Source: Thermocaproicibacter sp036844765
GTDB lineage: Bacteria > Bacillota > Clostridia > Oscillospirales > Acutalibacteraceae
DNA length: 37,562 nt
Direction of reading: 5' to 3'
Assembly (NCBI GenBank): GCA_036844765.1
Contig: DAIUFE010000013.1
Location: 1 to 37,562 of the forward strand
A program made the translations under genes and the position numbers. Under the pieces are notes generated by a model. The model saw only the letters and a list, made by a program, of their open reading frames with translations. It was not told the DNA's origin and ran no database searches. Positions 1 to 7,363 of the stretch are shown here, one piece after another (position 1 is the first letter of the stretch; the number at the start of each line of letters is the position of its first letter).

Positions 1-1412
1 TCGCGCAGGTGGAAGTCGATCTTCGGGCCGTAGAACGCGCCGTCGCCCTCGTTGACCTCGTAGGGTCTGCCGTTCTTTTTCAGCGCCTGGATCAGCGCGT
101 CGGTCGCCATTTTCCACTGCTCGTCGGTGCCCATGGAATTTTCGGGGCGCGTGGAAAGCTCCAGGCTGTAATCGAACCCGAACACCTTGTAGAAGCTGTC
201 GATCAAATCCATCACGCCGAGGATCTCCCCTTCGACCTGCTCCGGCGTCATGAAGAGGTGGGCGTCGTCCTGCGTGAAGCAGCGCGCGCGCATCAGGCCG
301 TGGAGCGTGCCGGAAAGCTCGTGCCGGTGCACGAGGCCCAGCTCCGCGATGCGCTCCGGCAGATCGCGGTAGGAATGGACCTTCCGCTTATAGACCAGCA
401 TTCCGCCCGGGCAGTTCATCGGCTTGATGGCGTACTCCATGCCGTCGATGGTGGTGGTATACATGTTGTCCTTGTAATGGTCCCAGTGTCCGGAGCGGTG
501 CCAGAGCTCCTCGTTCAGGAGGATCGGCGTCCGCACCTCCTCGTAGCCGCGCTTGGCGTGCTCCTCGCGCCAGAAGCTCTCGAGCTGGTTGCGCAGGATC
601 ATGCCCTTCGGCAGGAAGAACGGGAAGCCGGGGCCTTCGTCGTAGATGTCGAACAGGTCGAGCTCCCTGCCCAGCTTGCGGTGGTCGCGCTTCTTGGCCT
701 CCTCGATCATGTCCAGATAATTCTTCAGGTCGGCGGCCTTCGGGAACGAGATGCCGTACACGCGCTGGAGCATCTTGTTCTTCGCGTCCGCGCGCCAGTA
801 AGCGCCGGTGCAGTTGGTCAGCTTCACGGCCCTGACGCGGCCGGTGCTCATCAGGTGCGGGCCCGCGCACAGGTCGATATAGTCCCCCTGCTGGTAGAAG
901 CTGATCTTCTCGCCCTTGCCCGCGTGCTCGCGGATCAGCTCCACCTTGTATTTCTGGTGCTCCTTCTCCATCAGCGCGACGGCTTCGTCCTCGTCCAGCT
1001 CGAAGCGCCGGATCGGCAGATCCTCCTGGATGATCTTTTTCATCTCGGACTCGATGTTCCTGAGGTCGTCGGGCGTCAGGGTGCGCGGCAGGTCGAAATC
1101 GTAGTAGAACCCGTTTTCGATCGCCGGGCCGATGGCGAAGCCCGCCCCCGGGAACAGGCGCTTGACCGCCTGCGCCATGATGTGCGAGGTCGTGTGCCAG
1201 TAGGTCTTTTTGCCCTCCGCGTCGTCGAACGTGAGGATCTGCAGCTCGCAGTCCCGGTCGACCGGCGTGCGCAGGTCGGCCACTTTGCCGTCGATCTTGG
1301 CGGCGCAGGCCGCGCGGTAGAGCCCGGCCCCGATGGACCGGGCGATCTCCGCCGCCGTGGTCCCGCTCTCATATTCCCGAACATTGCCCTTCAGGCTGAC
1401 TTTCACCATCAT
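1..1412 (-). CDS. thrS: Threonyl-tRNA synthetase, N-terminal ~470 residues (runs off left edge)
   Basis: Charges tRNA-Thr with threonine in the cytosol. The reading frame from tandem ATGs (1412 and 1409) stays open to the window edge. It shows an N-terminal TGS domain, the editing-domain motif HTTSH near residue 77 and its partner CAGPH. The class II catalytic core follows, with MNCPGGM near residue 332; its cysteine matches the zinc ligand Cys334 of E. coli ThrRS. LHGLMR and FTQDDAH come next. The family is about 640 residues, so the C-terminal anticodon-binding domain lies outside. An AAGGAG lies about 9 bases before the first ATG. The gene sits behind a T-box leader and its own promoter, so it is regulated separately from the purine operon just upstream. 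Identification is secure. Confidence 0.97.
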   Translation of the reverse strand, partial: MMVKVSLKGNVREYESGTTAAEIARSIGAGLYRAACAAKIDGKVADLRTPVDRDCELQILTFDDAEGKKTYWHTTSHIMAQAVKRLFPGAGFAIGPAIENGFYYDFDLPRTLTPDDLRNIESEMKKIIQEDLPIRRFELDEDEAVALMEKEHQKYKVELIREHAGKGEKISFYQQGDYIDLCAGPHLMSTGRVRAVKLTNCTGAYWRADAKNKMLQRVYGISFPKAADLKNYLDMIEEAKKRDHRKLGRELDLFDIYDEGPGFPFFLPKGMILRNQLESFWREEHAKRGYEEVRTPILLNEELWHRSGHWDHYKDNMYTTTIDGMEYAIKPMNCPGGMLVYKRKVHSYRDLPERIAELGLVHRHELSGTLHGLMRARCFTQDDAHLFMTPEQVEGEILGVMDLIDSFYKVFGFDYSLELSTRPENSMGTDEQWKMATDALIQALKKNGRPYEVNEGDGAFYGPKIDFHLR

Positions 1413-1434
1413 AAAGATCCACTCCTTAAATATC

Positions 1435-1478
1435 AAAATAAAAACAGCCTCGCCCCATGCAAAACATGGGGTAAGGCT
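1435..1478 (-). terminator. Intrinsic terminator of the thrS T-box
   Basis: On the minus strand a two-part stem (CCCCATG with CATGGGG, and AGCCT with AGGCT) is followed directly by GTTTTTATTTT. It lies just after the T-box sequence and just before the thrS ribosome binding site, as expected for the terminator arm of a T-box switch. Confidence 0.9.
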
Positions 1479-1712
1479 GGCGCTTACGGTTCCACCCAAT
1501 TCCGGCGGAAAAACGGACTTCCGCCCTCTTGTGCGGCTCTAACGGGCCGCTGACGGCGCGCCTTTCGCCTTTGCGGCCTCGGCGCGCGGCTCGGAGGCGG
1601 TAACCTTTCCTCCCTGTCCGCCGCGCGCGCTTTCAGCTTGCAACGCGCGCTCTCTGATGCGGCCGGAAGACGGCTTCCTCGTCAACGCTTTGAAAAAGTT
1701 CCGTTCGATTGT
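1440..1712 (-). ncRNA. T-box leader (tRNA-Thr sensing) of thrS
   Basis: A leader of about 270 nt between the promoter and thrS. The antiterminator consensus GGGTGGAACCG is present on the minus strand (plus 1487-1497), followed by the terminator. Further 5' lies a GC-rich stem I with AGAGAG in its distal part (near 1645). A candidate specifier codon ACC (threonine) sits at plus 1599-1601 in the sequence GGTTACCGCC. In this class uncharged tRNA stabilises the antiterminator and switches on the synthetase gene. Recognition of the T-box is firm; the exact specifier position is inferred from its location and from thrS downstream. Confidence 0.93.
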
Positions 1713-1718
1713 GAGTTC

Positions 1719-1747
1719 ATCATAGCACCCGGACGGGCTCCTGTCAA
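1719..1747 (-). promoter_or_regulatory. Sigma-A type promoter of the thrS T-box
   Basis: TTGACA (1742-1747), a 17-base spacer and TATGAT (1719-1724), read on the minus strand. The -35 box contains the purD stop codon, so the thrS unit begins exactly where the purine operon ends. Confidence 0.88.
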
Positions 1748-3015
1748 GGATTTCTTCTTTTCCCGATATCGGTGCGGAACTGTGCGTTCCTGAAACGGAT
1801 CTTCCCCACGCCGGCATAGGCGGCCGCCACCGCTTCCGGCAGGTCCTTCCCCGGCGCGGTCACGCCGAGCACCCGGCCGCCGGCGGTATAGAACCGGCCG
1901 TCCCGGTACGCCGTGCCCGCGTGGAACACCGTGGCGCCTTCGATCTGCCCGTCCGGGCCGAGGCCCTCGATCTCGTACCCTGTCCGGTACTCCCCCGGGT
2001 AGCCGCCCGAGGCCATCACCACGCAGGCGCAGGCGCCGCCGTCCCACTCGATCTTCTGTTCTGCGAGCCGGCCGCCGATCACGGCCTCCAGAAGTTCCAC
2101 GAGGTCCGTTTTCAGGCGCGGCAGGACGACCTGGGCCTCCGGATCGCCGAACCGAGCGTTGTACTCGATGACCTTCGGGCCGTCGGGCGTCAGCATCAGG
2201 CCGAAATACAGACAGCCCCTGAACGGACACCCCTCCCGGTTCATCGCCTCGACCGTCGGCAGGAAGATCGTCCGCAGGCAGATTTCGGCGGCCCGCGGCG
2301 TGTAAAACGGGCTGGGGCTGATCGTCCCCATGCCGCCGGTGTTCGGCCCCCGGTCCCCGTCGAGCGCGCGCTTGTGGTCCTGGGCGGAAACCATTGGGCG
2401 GACGCATTTTCCGTCCGTGAAGGCGAGGACGGAGACCTCCGGCCCGGTCAGATATTCCTCGACGACCACGCGGTTGCCGGACGCGCCGAACGCCTTGTCG
2501 TCCATGATGAGCCGGAGGGCGGAAAGAGATTCGGCCTGGTCTTTCGCGATCAGCACGCCCTTGCCCCGCGCGAGGCCGTCCGCCTTGATCACGACGGGGA
2601 ATTTCCCGCGGCTGTAAATAAACCGGAGCGCCTCCGAGGGGTCGTCGAACACCCGGTACTCCGCGGTCGGGATCCGGTATTTTTTCATCAGGTCCTTGGC
2701 GAAGACCTTGCTGCTCTCGATCCGCGCGGCCCCGGCCGTCGGGCCGAACGCGCGGACGCCGGCGGCCTCCAGCGCGTCGACCATGCCGGCGGCCAGCGGG
2801 TCGTCCGGCGCGACGAATACCAGGTCGATCTCCTTTTCCTTCGCCAGCCGCACGACGCCCCGGATGTCCGAAGCGGCGACGGGAAAGCACTCGGCGTCCC
2901 GCGAGATGCCGCCGTTGCCGGGCGCACAGTACAGCGCCGAAACACGGGGGCTTTCCCTCAGCTTGCGGACGATCGCATGCTCGCGGCCTCCGCCGCCGAT
3001 GACCAGAACCTTCAT
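1744..3015 (-). CDS. purD: Phosphoribosylamine-glycine ligase (GARS)
   Basis: Second step of de novo purine synthesis: ATP-dependent joining of glycine to phosphoribosylamine. The N-terminus MKVLVIGGGGREHAI is the family hallmark. The ATP-grasp region follows with FPVVIKADGLARGKGV, GPEVSVLAF, NTGGMGTISP and the metal-binding end YNARFGDPEAQ, then the C-terminal domain. About 423 residues, a normal length. A GTG nine bases upstream (3024) is in frame, but the ATG at 3015 gives the canonical start with a GGGGGTG ribosome site. It lies 16 bases after the AICAR formyltransferase gene and is the last gene of the operon. Confidence 0.97.
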   Translation of the reverse strand: MKVLVIGGGGREHAIVRKLRESPRVSALYCAPGNGGISRDAECFPVAASDIRGVVRLAKEKEIDLVFVAPDDPLAAGMVDALEAAGVRAFGPTAGAARIESSKVFAKDLMKKYRIPTAEYRVFDDPSEALRFIYSRGKFPVVIKADGLARGKGVLIAKDQAESLSALRLIMDDKAFGASGNRVVVEEYLTGPEVSVLAFTDGKCVRPMVSAQDHKRALDGDRGPNTGGMGTISPSPFYTPRAAEICLRTIFLPTVEAMNREGCPFRGCLYFGLMLTPDGPKVIEYNARFGDPEAQVVLPRLKTDLVELLEAVIGGRLAEQKIEWDGGACACVVMASGGYPGEYRTGYEIEGLGPDGQIEGATVFHAGTAYRDGRFYTAGGRVLGVTAPGKDLPEAVAAAYAGVGKIRFRNAQFRTDIGKRRNP

Positions 3016-3031
3016 CCCACGCACCCCCGAT

Positions 3032-4210
3032 TCAATGATGGAACAGGCGCAGGCCCGTGAACGCCATCGCGATGCCGCAGCGGTCGCAGGCCGCGATCAC
3101 GTCGTCGTCGCGGATGGAGCCGCCCGGCTGGGCCACATAGGCGACGCCCGACCGGCGCGCTCGCTCAATGTTGTCTCCGAACGGGAAGAACGCGTCCGAG
3201 CCGAGCGAGACGCCGCTCTGCTTCGCGATCCACGCTTTTTTCTCCGCGCGGGAAAGCGGCTCCGGCCTTCTGGTGAAGACGCGCTGCCACATGCCGTCCG
3301 CGAGGACGTCCTCCCAGTCGTCGGAAAGATAGACGTCGACGGCGTTGTCCCGGTCCGGGCGGCGGAGCCCCGGGCGGAACGGAAGGGCCAGGACCGCCGG
3401 GTGCTGCCGCAGGAACCAGGTATCCGCCTTGTTCCCTGCCAGGCGGGTGCAGTGGATGCGCGACTGCTGCCCCGCGCCGACGCCGACGGCCGCGCCGTCC
3501 TTCACATAGCAGACGGAATTGGACTGCGTGTATTTGAGGACGATCAGCGAGATCAGCAGGTCGCGTTCCGCGTTTTCCGGAATCGCGCGGTTCTTCGTCA
3601 CGACGTTCCGCAGCAGCGGGGCGTCGATCTCCGCGTCGTTGCGGCCCTGCTCGAACGTGATGCCGAACACGTCGCGGCGCTCGACGGGGTCCGGCCGGTA
3701 GGCCGGATCGACGCGGACGATGTTGTACGCGCCCCTCTTCTTGGTCTTCAGGATCGCGAGCGCCTCGTCCGTGTAGCCGGGGGCGACGACGCCGTCCGAC
3801 ACCTCCCGCCTGAGCAGCAGGGCGGTCTCGCGGTCACACACGTCGGAAAGCGCGGCGAAATCGCCGTAGGAGGACATGCGGTCCGCGCCGCGCGCCGCGG
3901 CGTAGGCTCGCGCGAGCGGGGAAAGGTCGAGGTCGTCCACGAAAAACATCTTTTTCTGAGTCTCGGAAAGTTCAACGCCCACGGCGGCCCCCGCCGGGCT
4001 GACGTGCTTGAACGAGGCCGCCGCCGGCAGGCCCGCGGCCCGCTTCAGCTCGCGGACGAGCTGCCAGCCGTTCAGCGCGTCCAGAAAATTGATGTAGCCC
4101 GGGCGGCCGTTCAGCACCTCGACCGGCAGGTCGCCGCCGTTCCGCATGAAGATGCGGGCGGGCTTCTGATTCGGGTTGCAGCCGTATTTCAGCATCCGTT
4201 CGTTCGCCAT
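3032..4210 (-). CDS. purH: Stand-alone AICAR formyltransferase (PurH transformylase half)
   Basis: Transfers a formyl group from 10-formyl-THF to AICAR, the penultimate step to IMP. The 392 residues cover only the transformylase domain of bifunctional PurH (about 510-530 residues elsewhere). The MGS-like IMP cyclohydrolase domain is absent, and the protein starts directly at MLKYGCNPNQKPA. The catalytic Lys-His pair is in FKHVSPAGAA near residue 69. Other family segments are GAGQQSRIHC and SDAFFPFGDNI. The cyclohydrolase step is supplied by the PurO-like gene 66 bases upstream in the same operon. AGGAGGAACACG precedes the ATG. The split arrangement is known in Clostridia and archaea. Confidence 0.95.
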   Translation of the reverse strand: MANERMLKYGCNPNQKPARIFMRNGGDLPVEVLNGRPGYINFLDALNGWQLVRELKRAAGLPAAASFKHVSPAGAAVGVELSETQKKMFFVDDLDLSPLARAYAAARGADRMSSYGDFAALSDVCDRETALLLRREVSDGVVAPGYTDEALAILKTKKRGAYNIVRVDPAYRPDPVERRDVFGITFEQGRNDAEIDAPLLRNVVTKNRAIPENAERDLLISLIVLKYTQSNSVCYVKDGAAVGVGAGQQSRIHCTRLAGNKADTWFLRQHPAVLALPFRPGLRRPDRDNAVDVYLSDDWEDVLADGMWQRVFTRRPEPLSRAEKKAWIAKQSGVSLGSDAFFPFGDNIERARRSGVAYVAQPGGSIRDDDVIAACDRCGIAMAFTGLRLFHH

Positions 4211-4247
4211 CGTGTTCCTCCTGCTTTCTTTTCTTCAATCGGGCTGT

Positions 4248-4274
4248 AAAAAAGGCGCTTTTCGCGGCGCCTTT
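4248..4274 (-). terminator. Terminator-like hairpin inside the purine operon
   Basis: On the minus strand, AAAGGCGC and GCGCCTTT form a perfect 8-bp stem with an 8-base loop, ending in a run of six T. It lies a few bases after the purO stop and before the AICAR formyltransferase. It probably causes partial termination that lowers expression of the last two genes. Confidence 0.6.
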
Positions 4275-4276
4275 CC

Positions 4277-5008
4277 TTAATTTTCTTCATTTTTCGTACA
4301 GAGATTCTTATTGAAAACGCGCGTCTCGGTCAGCCCGGTTTTCAGATTGATGAACCGGACGAAAAGTGAGATTTTGTTTTCCGCGTCCAGGCTGTCCCAG
4401 ACGGCGTGGGAAAACGCGTCGATGTCCCCCTCGACCGCGACGCGGACCGGCTCGCCCTCGAACGCCGGCAGCGGGTCCCCGTCGCCTTGATAGGTCTGGA
4501 TCAGTCGGCCGGCGCCCGCCTGCGGCGCCTCGTACTCATAGAAGAAACGCTGGACGGTCTTTCCCTCCGCGTCCCCGCTCTTGACGATGGAAAGGCGGTA
4601 GCGCAGGCCGCGGCCCGTTTCCATCAGGCCGGAGATGCGCGGGGTGAAGTTCGGCGCGTCCGGCTCGAAGGTGCGCGTGCGAAGCGCCTCCTCGAACGTG
4701 CGGCCCTGCGCGAGGTAGTCGCAGATCGTGTCCGTCTGGTCGCCGTTCGTCACGACGGTCGCGCCCTCCAGCGCGCGCACGGGCGCGTAGAGGATCAGCG
4801 ACGGGTCGGAGACCTTGGCCGGGTCGAACGGCCGGGTGCGGAGGTTCTGGCCCTCCACGGCGAAAATGCGGTTGCGGCTGTTCTCGCTGCGGCCGGTGAG
4901 AAAATAGACGATCACGGCGAACAGGCCGTCCGCGCTCCTCCCGAAAAGGATGCCCCTGCCGGGGTAGGAATTGGCGCCGAGAACTTGCTGGATGCTGAGC
5001 TGATTCAC
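4277..5008 (-). CDS. purO: IMP cyclohydrolase, PurO-like
   Basis: Closes the ring of FAICAR to IMP, the last step of the pathway. The 243 residues match the PurO-type IMP cyclohydrolase family (IMP_cyclohyd), with the N-terminal NSYPGRGILFGRS and the internal ALEGATVVTNGDQTD. This family is unrelated to the PurH N-terminal domain. The start is GTG at 5008: GGGAGG lies 8 bases upstream, and the GTGA overlaps the purN stop by 4 bases, so translation is probably coupled. PurO was first described in archaea, with homologues in Clostridia. Its place beside a cyclohydrolase-less PurH fits this role. Confidence 0.9.
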   Translation of the reverse strand: MNQLSIQQVLGANSYPGRGILFGRSADGLFAVIVYFLTGRSENSRNRIFAVEGQNLRTRPFDPAKVSDPSLILYAPVRALEGATVVTNGDQTDTICDYLAQGRTFEEALRTRTFEPDAPNFTPRISGLMETGRGLRYRLSIVKSGDAEGKTVQRFFYEYEAPQAGAGRLIQTYQGDGDPLPAFEGEPVRVAVEGDIDAFSHAVWDSLDAENKISLFVRFINLKTGLTETRVFNKNLCTKNEEN

Positions 5009-5640
5009 GATGATCCCTCCCTGATCAACACTTGTTCGTCCACGATGGAAAGGCGGTTCCCGCAGAAAAGCGCGACGGCCTCCGGCAGAATCTTCCACTC
5101 CGCCTGCTCCATCACGCGCTTCTGAAGGGTCTGCGGCGTGTCGCCCGGCAGCACCTTCACCGCCTTCTGCAGGACGATGGGGCCGCCGTCGCACACCTCG
5201 TTGACGAAATGGACGGTCGCGCCCGTCACCTTCACGCCGCGCCGGAGGGCCGCCTCGTGCACGCGCAGGCCGTAAAACCCCGGCCCGCAGAACGACGGGA
5301 TCAGCGACGGGTGGACGTTGAGGATCCGGTTGCGGTACCGCTCCACGACCCGCGGGCCGACGAAGGTCAGAAAACCGGCGAGCACGACCAGCCCGGCGCC
5401 GCTCTTCTCCAGAAGGCCCAGAAGCGCGGCGTCGTACTCCGCCTGCGAGGCGAAGCCGCGGCGGGGCAGCACGGCGGCTGGAATGCCGGCTTTGCGGGCG
5501 CGCTCGAGGGCGAAGGCCTTTTCGTTGCCGGAGACGACGAGGGCGATCTCACCGCCCGGAATCTTCCCCGCTTTCTCGGCGTCGATCAGCGCCTGCAGGT
5601 TCGTCCCTCCGCCGGAGACCAGCACGGCGATCTTCAGCAT
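5005..5640 (-). CDS. purN: Phosphoribosylglycinamide formyltransferase (GART)
   Basis: Formylates GAR using 10-formyl-THF, the third step of purine synthesis. The 211-residue protein opens with KIAVLVSGGGTNLQALI. The active-site block is NVHPSLIPSF (Asn and His near residues 107-109), and the second catalytic segment is CDGGPIVLQ, which supplies the aspartate. Length is normal. The ATG overlaps the purM stop by 7 bases and the stop overlaps the purO start, so three genes are translationally chained. Note the variant HPSLIPSFCG where many homologues have HPSLLPAFPG. Confidence 0.96.
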   Translation of the reverse strand: MLKIAVLVSGGGTNLQALIDAEKAGKIPGGEIALVVSGNEKAFALERARKAGIPAAVLPRRGFASQAEYDAALLGLLEKSGAGLVVLAGFLTFVGPRVVERYRNRILNVHPSLIPSFCGPGFYGLRVHEAALRRGVKVTGATVHFVNEVCDGGPIVLQKAVKVLPGDTPQTLQKRVMEQAEWKILPEAVALFCGNRLSIVDEQVLIREGSS

Positions 5641-6668
5641 ACCGTCACGCCCCCGTCACCGGGCGCGATCTCCCCGATCACCGAGGCCGGCGCGCCCGCG
5701 GCGCTCAGTGTCTCGACCGCCCGGTCCGCGTCCTCCTTCGCAACGGCCAGGCACATGCCGATGCCCATGTTGAACGTGTTGAACATGTCGCGCTCCGGAA
5801 TGCGGCCCTTCTCCTGCAGCAGGGAGAAAACCGGCAGCCGCGGCAGGGCGGCGCGCTCGATCCTCGCCGCCGTGCCGGGCCGCAGCATGCGGGGGACGTT
5901 CTCGTAGAATCCGCCGCCGGTGATGTGCGAGACCGCTTTCACGCGGACCTTTTCCATCAGCGCGAGTACCGGCTTCACGTAAATCCTCGTGGGCGTCAGC
6001 AGCTCCTCGCCCAGCGTGCGGCCCAGCTCGGGGACCCGCCGGGAAACGTTGCTTTTGTCGATGCCGAGAACCTTGCGGACGAGCGAGAAGCCGTTGGAGT
6101 GCAGCCCCGAAGAGCGCAGCCCCACGAGCGCGTCCCCCGGCTGCAACCGGGAGCCGTCGACGAGCTTTTCCCGGTCCGCGAGGCCGACGGCGAAGCCCGC
6201 CAGGTCGTATTCTTCCGGCGGGTAAAAGCCGGGCATCTCGGCCGTTTCGCCGCCCACCAGCGCGCAGCCGGCCTGCACGCATCCCTCGGCGACGCCGGCG
6301 ACGATCTGCGCGACCGTCTCCGGGCGGTTTTTCCCCACCGCGATATAATCGAGGAAAAACAGCGGTTTCGCGCCGCAGCACACGACGTCGTTCACGCACA
6401 TGGCGACGCAGTCGATGCCGACCGTGTCGTGCCTGTCCATCAAAAACGCGATCTTGAGCTTGGTGCCGACGCCGTCGGTCCCGCTGACCAGCACCGGCTC
6501 CCTCATGCCGGAAAGATCCGGCCGGAACAGCCCGCCGAACCCGCCAATGCCCGAAAGGACGCCGGGCGTCCGCGTCCTTTCGACATGCCGCCTCATCAGT
6601 TCCACGGCGCGGTAGCCCGCCGTGACGTCCACCCCGGCGGCCTTGTAGCTCTCGCTGAAGCTCTTCAT
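5634..6668 (-). CDS. purM: Phosphoribosylformylglycinamidine cyclo-ligase (AIR synthetase)
   Basis: ATP-dependent closure of FGAM to AIR. 344 residues from the ATG at 6668, with the typical start SFSESYKAAGVDV. The nucleotide-binding signature VSGTDGVGTKLK follows, then CVNDVVCCGA, FFLDYIA, GCALVGGETAEMPGFY and HITGGGFYENVPR. The reading frame extends 11 codons upstream, but those residues are not part of the family, and AAGGGAGC precedes the chosen ATG. It starts 29 bases after the purE stop. Confidence 0.97.
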   Translation of the reverse strand: MKSFSESYKAAGVDVTAGYRAVELMRRHVERTRTPGVLSGIGGFGGLFRPDLSGMREPVLVSGTDGVGTKLKIAFLMDRHDTVGIDCVAMCVNDVVCCGAKPLFFLDYIAVGKNRPETVAQIVAGVAEGCVQAGCALVGGETAEMPGFYPPEEYDLAGFAVGLADREKLVDGSRLQPGDALVGLRSSGLHSNGFSLVRKVLGIDKSNVSRRVPELGRTLGEELLTPTRIYVKPVLALMEKVRVKAVSHITGGGFYENVPRMLRPGTAARIERAALPRLPVFSLLQEKGRIPERDMFNTFNMGIGMCLAVAKEDADRAVETLSAAGAPASVIGEIAPGDGGVTVC

Positions 6669-6697
6669 GCTCCCTTTTCCCTCCGTCGCGCGGCCGG

Positions 6698-7204
6698 TCA
6701 CAGGCGGCCGGCTTCTTCGCCGATCTGCCGGTCCTTCTCCGCGACCTTTTCGGCCATCTGCCGCTTCATCTCCGCCAGCCGGGCGGCGAGCGCGCCGTCG
6801 CTCAGCGCGAGGATCTCCGCGGCGAGGACGGCCGCATTCTCCGCGCCGTCGATCGCGACCGTCGCGACCGGCACCCCGCTGGGCATCTGCACCGTCGCGA
6901 GGAGGGCGTCCAGCCCTTCCAGCGCGGAGGATTTGAGCGGCACGCCGATGACCGGCAGCGCCGTGCCCGCGGCCAGCACACCCGCGAGGTGGGCCGCCTT
7001 GCCCGCCGCGGCGATGATCACGCCGAAGCCGTTTTCCGCCGCCGAAGAGGCGAACCGGGCCGCGGCCTCCGGCGTCCTGTGGGCGGAGATCACGTGCGTC
7101 TCCACCGGGATGCCGAACGATTTCAGCTTCTTCACGGCCTTCGAGACGACGGGAAAATCGCTGTCGCTGCCCATGACGACGGCGACCTTTTTGGAACCGG
7201 CCAT
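6698..7204 (-). CDS. purE: N5-carboxyaminoimidazole ribonucleotide mutase
   Basis: Interconverts N5-CAIR and CAIR in purine synthesis. 168 residues from the ATG at 7204. The motif VAVVMGSDSDFPVV (substrate phosphate loop) is followed by ETHVISAHRTPE with the catalytic histidine, then IIAAAGKAAHLAGV and LPVIGVPLKS. The C-terminal tail is lysine/glutamate rich and helical, as in other short PurE proteins. AAAGGAG lies about 12 bases upstream. It is the first gene of the leftward operon; no purK is visible in the window. Confidence 0.96.
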   Translation of the reverse strand: MAGSKKVAVVMGSDSDFPVVSKAVKKLKSFGIPVETHVISAHRTPEAAARFASSAAENGFGVIIAAAGKAAHLAGVLAAGTALPVIGVPLKSSALEGLDALLATVQMPSGVPVATVAIDGAENAAVLAAEILALSDGALAARLAEMKRQMAEKVAEKDRQIGEEAGRL

Positions 7205-7248
7205 AGTTTTGGAACGCTCCTTTCGCCGGGGGCGGACGCCGGAAGACG

Positions 7249-7274
7249 AAAAAGCGGCCGGTTCTTCCGGCCGC
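7249..7274 (-). terminator. Leader terminator (attenuator candidate) upstream of purE
   Basis: GCGGCCGG and CCGGCCGC form a perfect 8-bp stem with a 5-base loop, followed by TTTTT on the minus strand. It lies between the purE promoter and the purE start, about 26 nt after the predicted transcription start. A small hairpin (ACGG GTG CCGT) sits immediately before it. It should limit read-through into the purine operon unless an antitermination event occurs. It could also stop transcripts coming from the SPFH gene. Confidence 0.75.
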
Positions 7275-7306
7275 ACGGCACCCGTTCCCCGCAACCTTTC
7301 ACCCCT

Positions 7307-7335
7307 ATTGTAAAGGATCGGAGGAAAAAATGCAA
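7307..7335 (-). promoter_or_regulatory. Promoter of the purine operon
   Basis: TTGCAT (7330-7335), a 17-base spacer and TACAAT (7307-7312) on the minus strand, about 100 bases before the purE start codon. Confidence 0.8.
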
Positions 7336-7363
7336 GCCGCGGGACGTTTTTATGCGGATCGAC

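Noticed and set aside
9..1553. Long plus-strand open frames opposite thrS, purD and other leftward genes
   Set aside because: They mirror real genes on the other strand, have compositions typical of antisense frames in GC-rich DNA and lack ribosome sites; thrS itself is clear on the minus strand.
7249..7335. ZTP or purine riboswitch upstream of purE
   Set aside because: Only about 26 nt lie between the predicted start and the terminator, too short for these aptamers, and their conserved cores are absent.
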